The position numbers were made by a program, and so were the translations under genes. From Planotetraspora thailandica (GTDB lineage: Bacteria; Actinomycetota; Actinomycetes; Streptosporangiales; Streptosporangiaceae), in NCBI RefSeq assembly GCF_016863335.1, contig NZ_BOOR01000061.1, forward strand, positions 20,614 through 84,613: a stretch of DNA of 64,000 nt, written 5' to 3'. Shown here piece after piece: positions 63,862 through 64,000 of the stretch. The number at the start of each line of letters is the position of its first letter. The first letter of the stretch is position 1. Under the pieces are notes generated by a model. The model had not been told where the DNA came from. It made no database searches and saw only the letters and a list, made by a program, of their open reading frames with translations.

Positions 63862-64000
63862 GGAATGGTTGCCCCGGAGACGGGGCGGTCCTCCTCGGGA
63901 GGGTGCTGAGACATCGTACGGCCGGCTCGGTCGTCACGGGTCGGGCTTCCCCGAGAGTGGGACAAGGCGGAAGTTCAACGCCCTTGATCATGTAACCTTC
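63862..64000 (+). other. Presumed rRNA leader, running off the window edge
   Basis: Non-coding sequence downstream of the second promoter, with inverted-repeat potential (GCCCCGGAGACGGGGC, 63871-63886, folds on itself; CCTCCTCGGGAGG, 63891-63903). No 16S rRNA 5' sequence is reached by position 64000, so the identity of the transcript is inferred only from promoter strength and gene order. Confidence 0.5.

Noticed and set aside
63516..64000. tRNA or 16S rRNA gene inside the window
   Set aside because: No cloverleaf and no conserved 16S 5' sequence is visible before position 64000; only promoters and leader-like sequence are present.

Overview
The window is chromosomal DNA of a high-GC actinobacterium, most likely from the Streptosporangiales (Streptosporangium/Nonomuraea/Microbispora-like). 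The evidence is the gene order and protein style: patA-pimA, pdxS/pdxT-yebC-ruvCAB-yajC-secDF-apt-rel, hisS-aspS-rarA-alaS-ruvX-mltG-aroE, infC-rpmI-rplT-rRNA methylase-kinase-pheST, argCJBDFRH and tyrS, with many GTG starts and GTGA/ATGA gene overlaps. The assignment rests on recognised families and synteny, not on a database search.

Layout. 1-2.5 kb: end of a phosphatidylinositol-mannoside block (patA, cut by the window edge, then pimA). 2.6-7 kb: a DUF3048 lipoprotein, pdxS, repeat array 1, a MarR regulator, pdxT and yebC. 7-15 kb: an Eis-type acetyltransferase, ruvCAB, yajC-secD-secF closed by a strong hairpin, and apt. 15-24.4 kb: the (p)ppGpp enzyme Rel, repeat array 2, a DUF349 protein and a membrane cyclophilin on the minus strand, then a metallo-hydrolase, hisS and aspS. 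24.4-34 kb: repeat array 3, a DUF2231 membrane protein, rarA, two small membrane proteins, alaS, ruvX, two tandem mltG genes and aroE. 34-41.5 kb: infC (ATC start codon, leader hairpin), rpmI, rplT, an RNA methyltransferase, a sensor kinase, pheS and pheT, then repeat array 4. 41.8-53.7 kb is an accessory block: a secreted penicillin-acylase-family enzyme with a discoidin domain, a duplicated-domain lipoprotein, an XRE/MmyB-like regulator, an MFS exporter with a divergent TetR gene and a clear operator, a second MFS exporter, two SnoaL-like proteins and an acyl-CoA synthetase. 53.8-61.4 kb: the arginine pathway argCJBDFR and argH (argG is not in the window). 61.4-64 kb: an alkyl-base DNA glycosylase, tyrS, and two near-consensus tandem promoters pointing out of the right edge, probably for an rRNA operon.

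The least ordinary structure is a family of four intergenic arrays (4737-5072, 17551-18211, 24396-24800, 41522-41813). Each is built from a 19-bp core, GTGATCATGCAGAAGTTCG, repeated every 53 bp (sometimes 52 or 54). Left-half copies point right and right-half copies point left, and shortened copies lie at the centre, so each array is one large interrupted palindrome. All four lie just 3' of a plus-strand housekeeping gene (pdxS, rel, aspS, pheT), two of them between convergent genes. They contain no credible ORF and do not behave as CRISPR. I do not recognise them as a named element. Five genes (the MarR gene, the eis-like gene, apt, rarA and possibly the TetR gene) look leaderless, with a TANNNT -10 box six or seven bases before the start codon.
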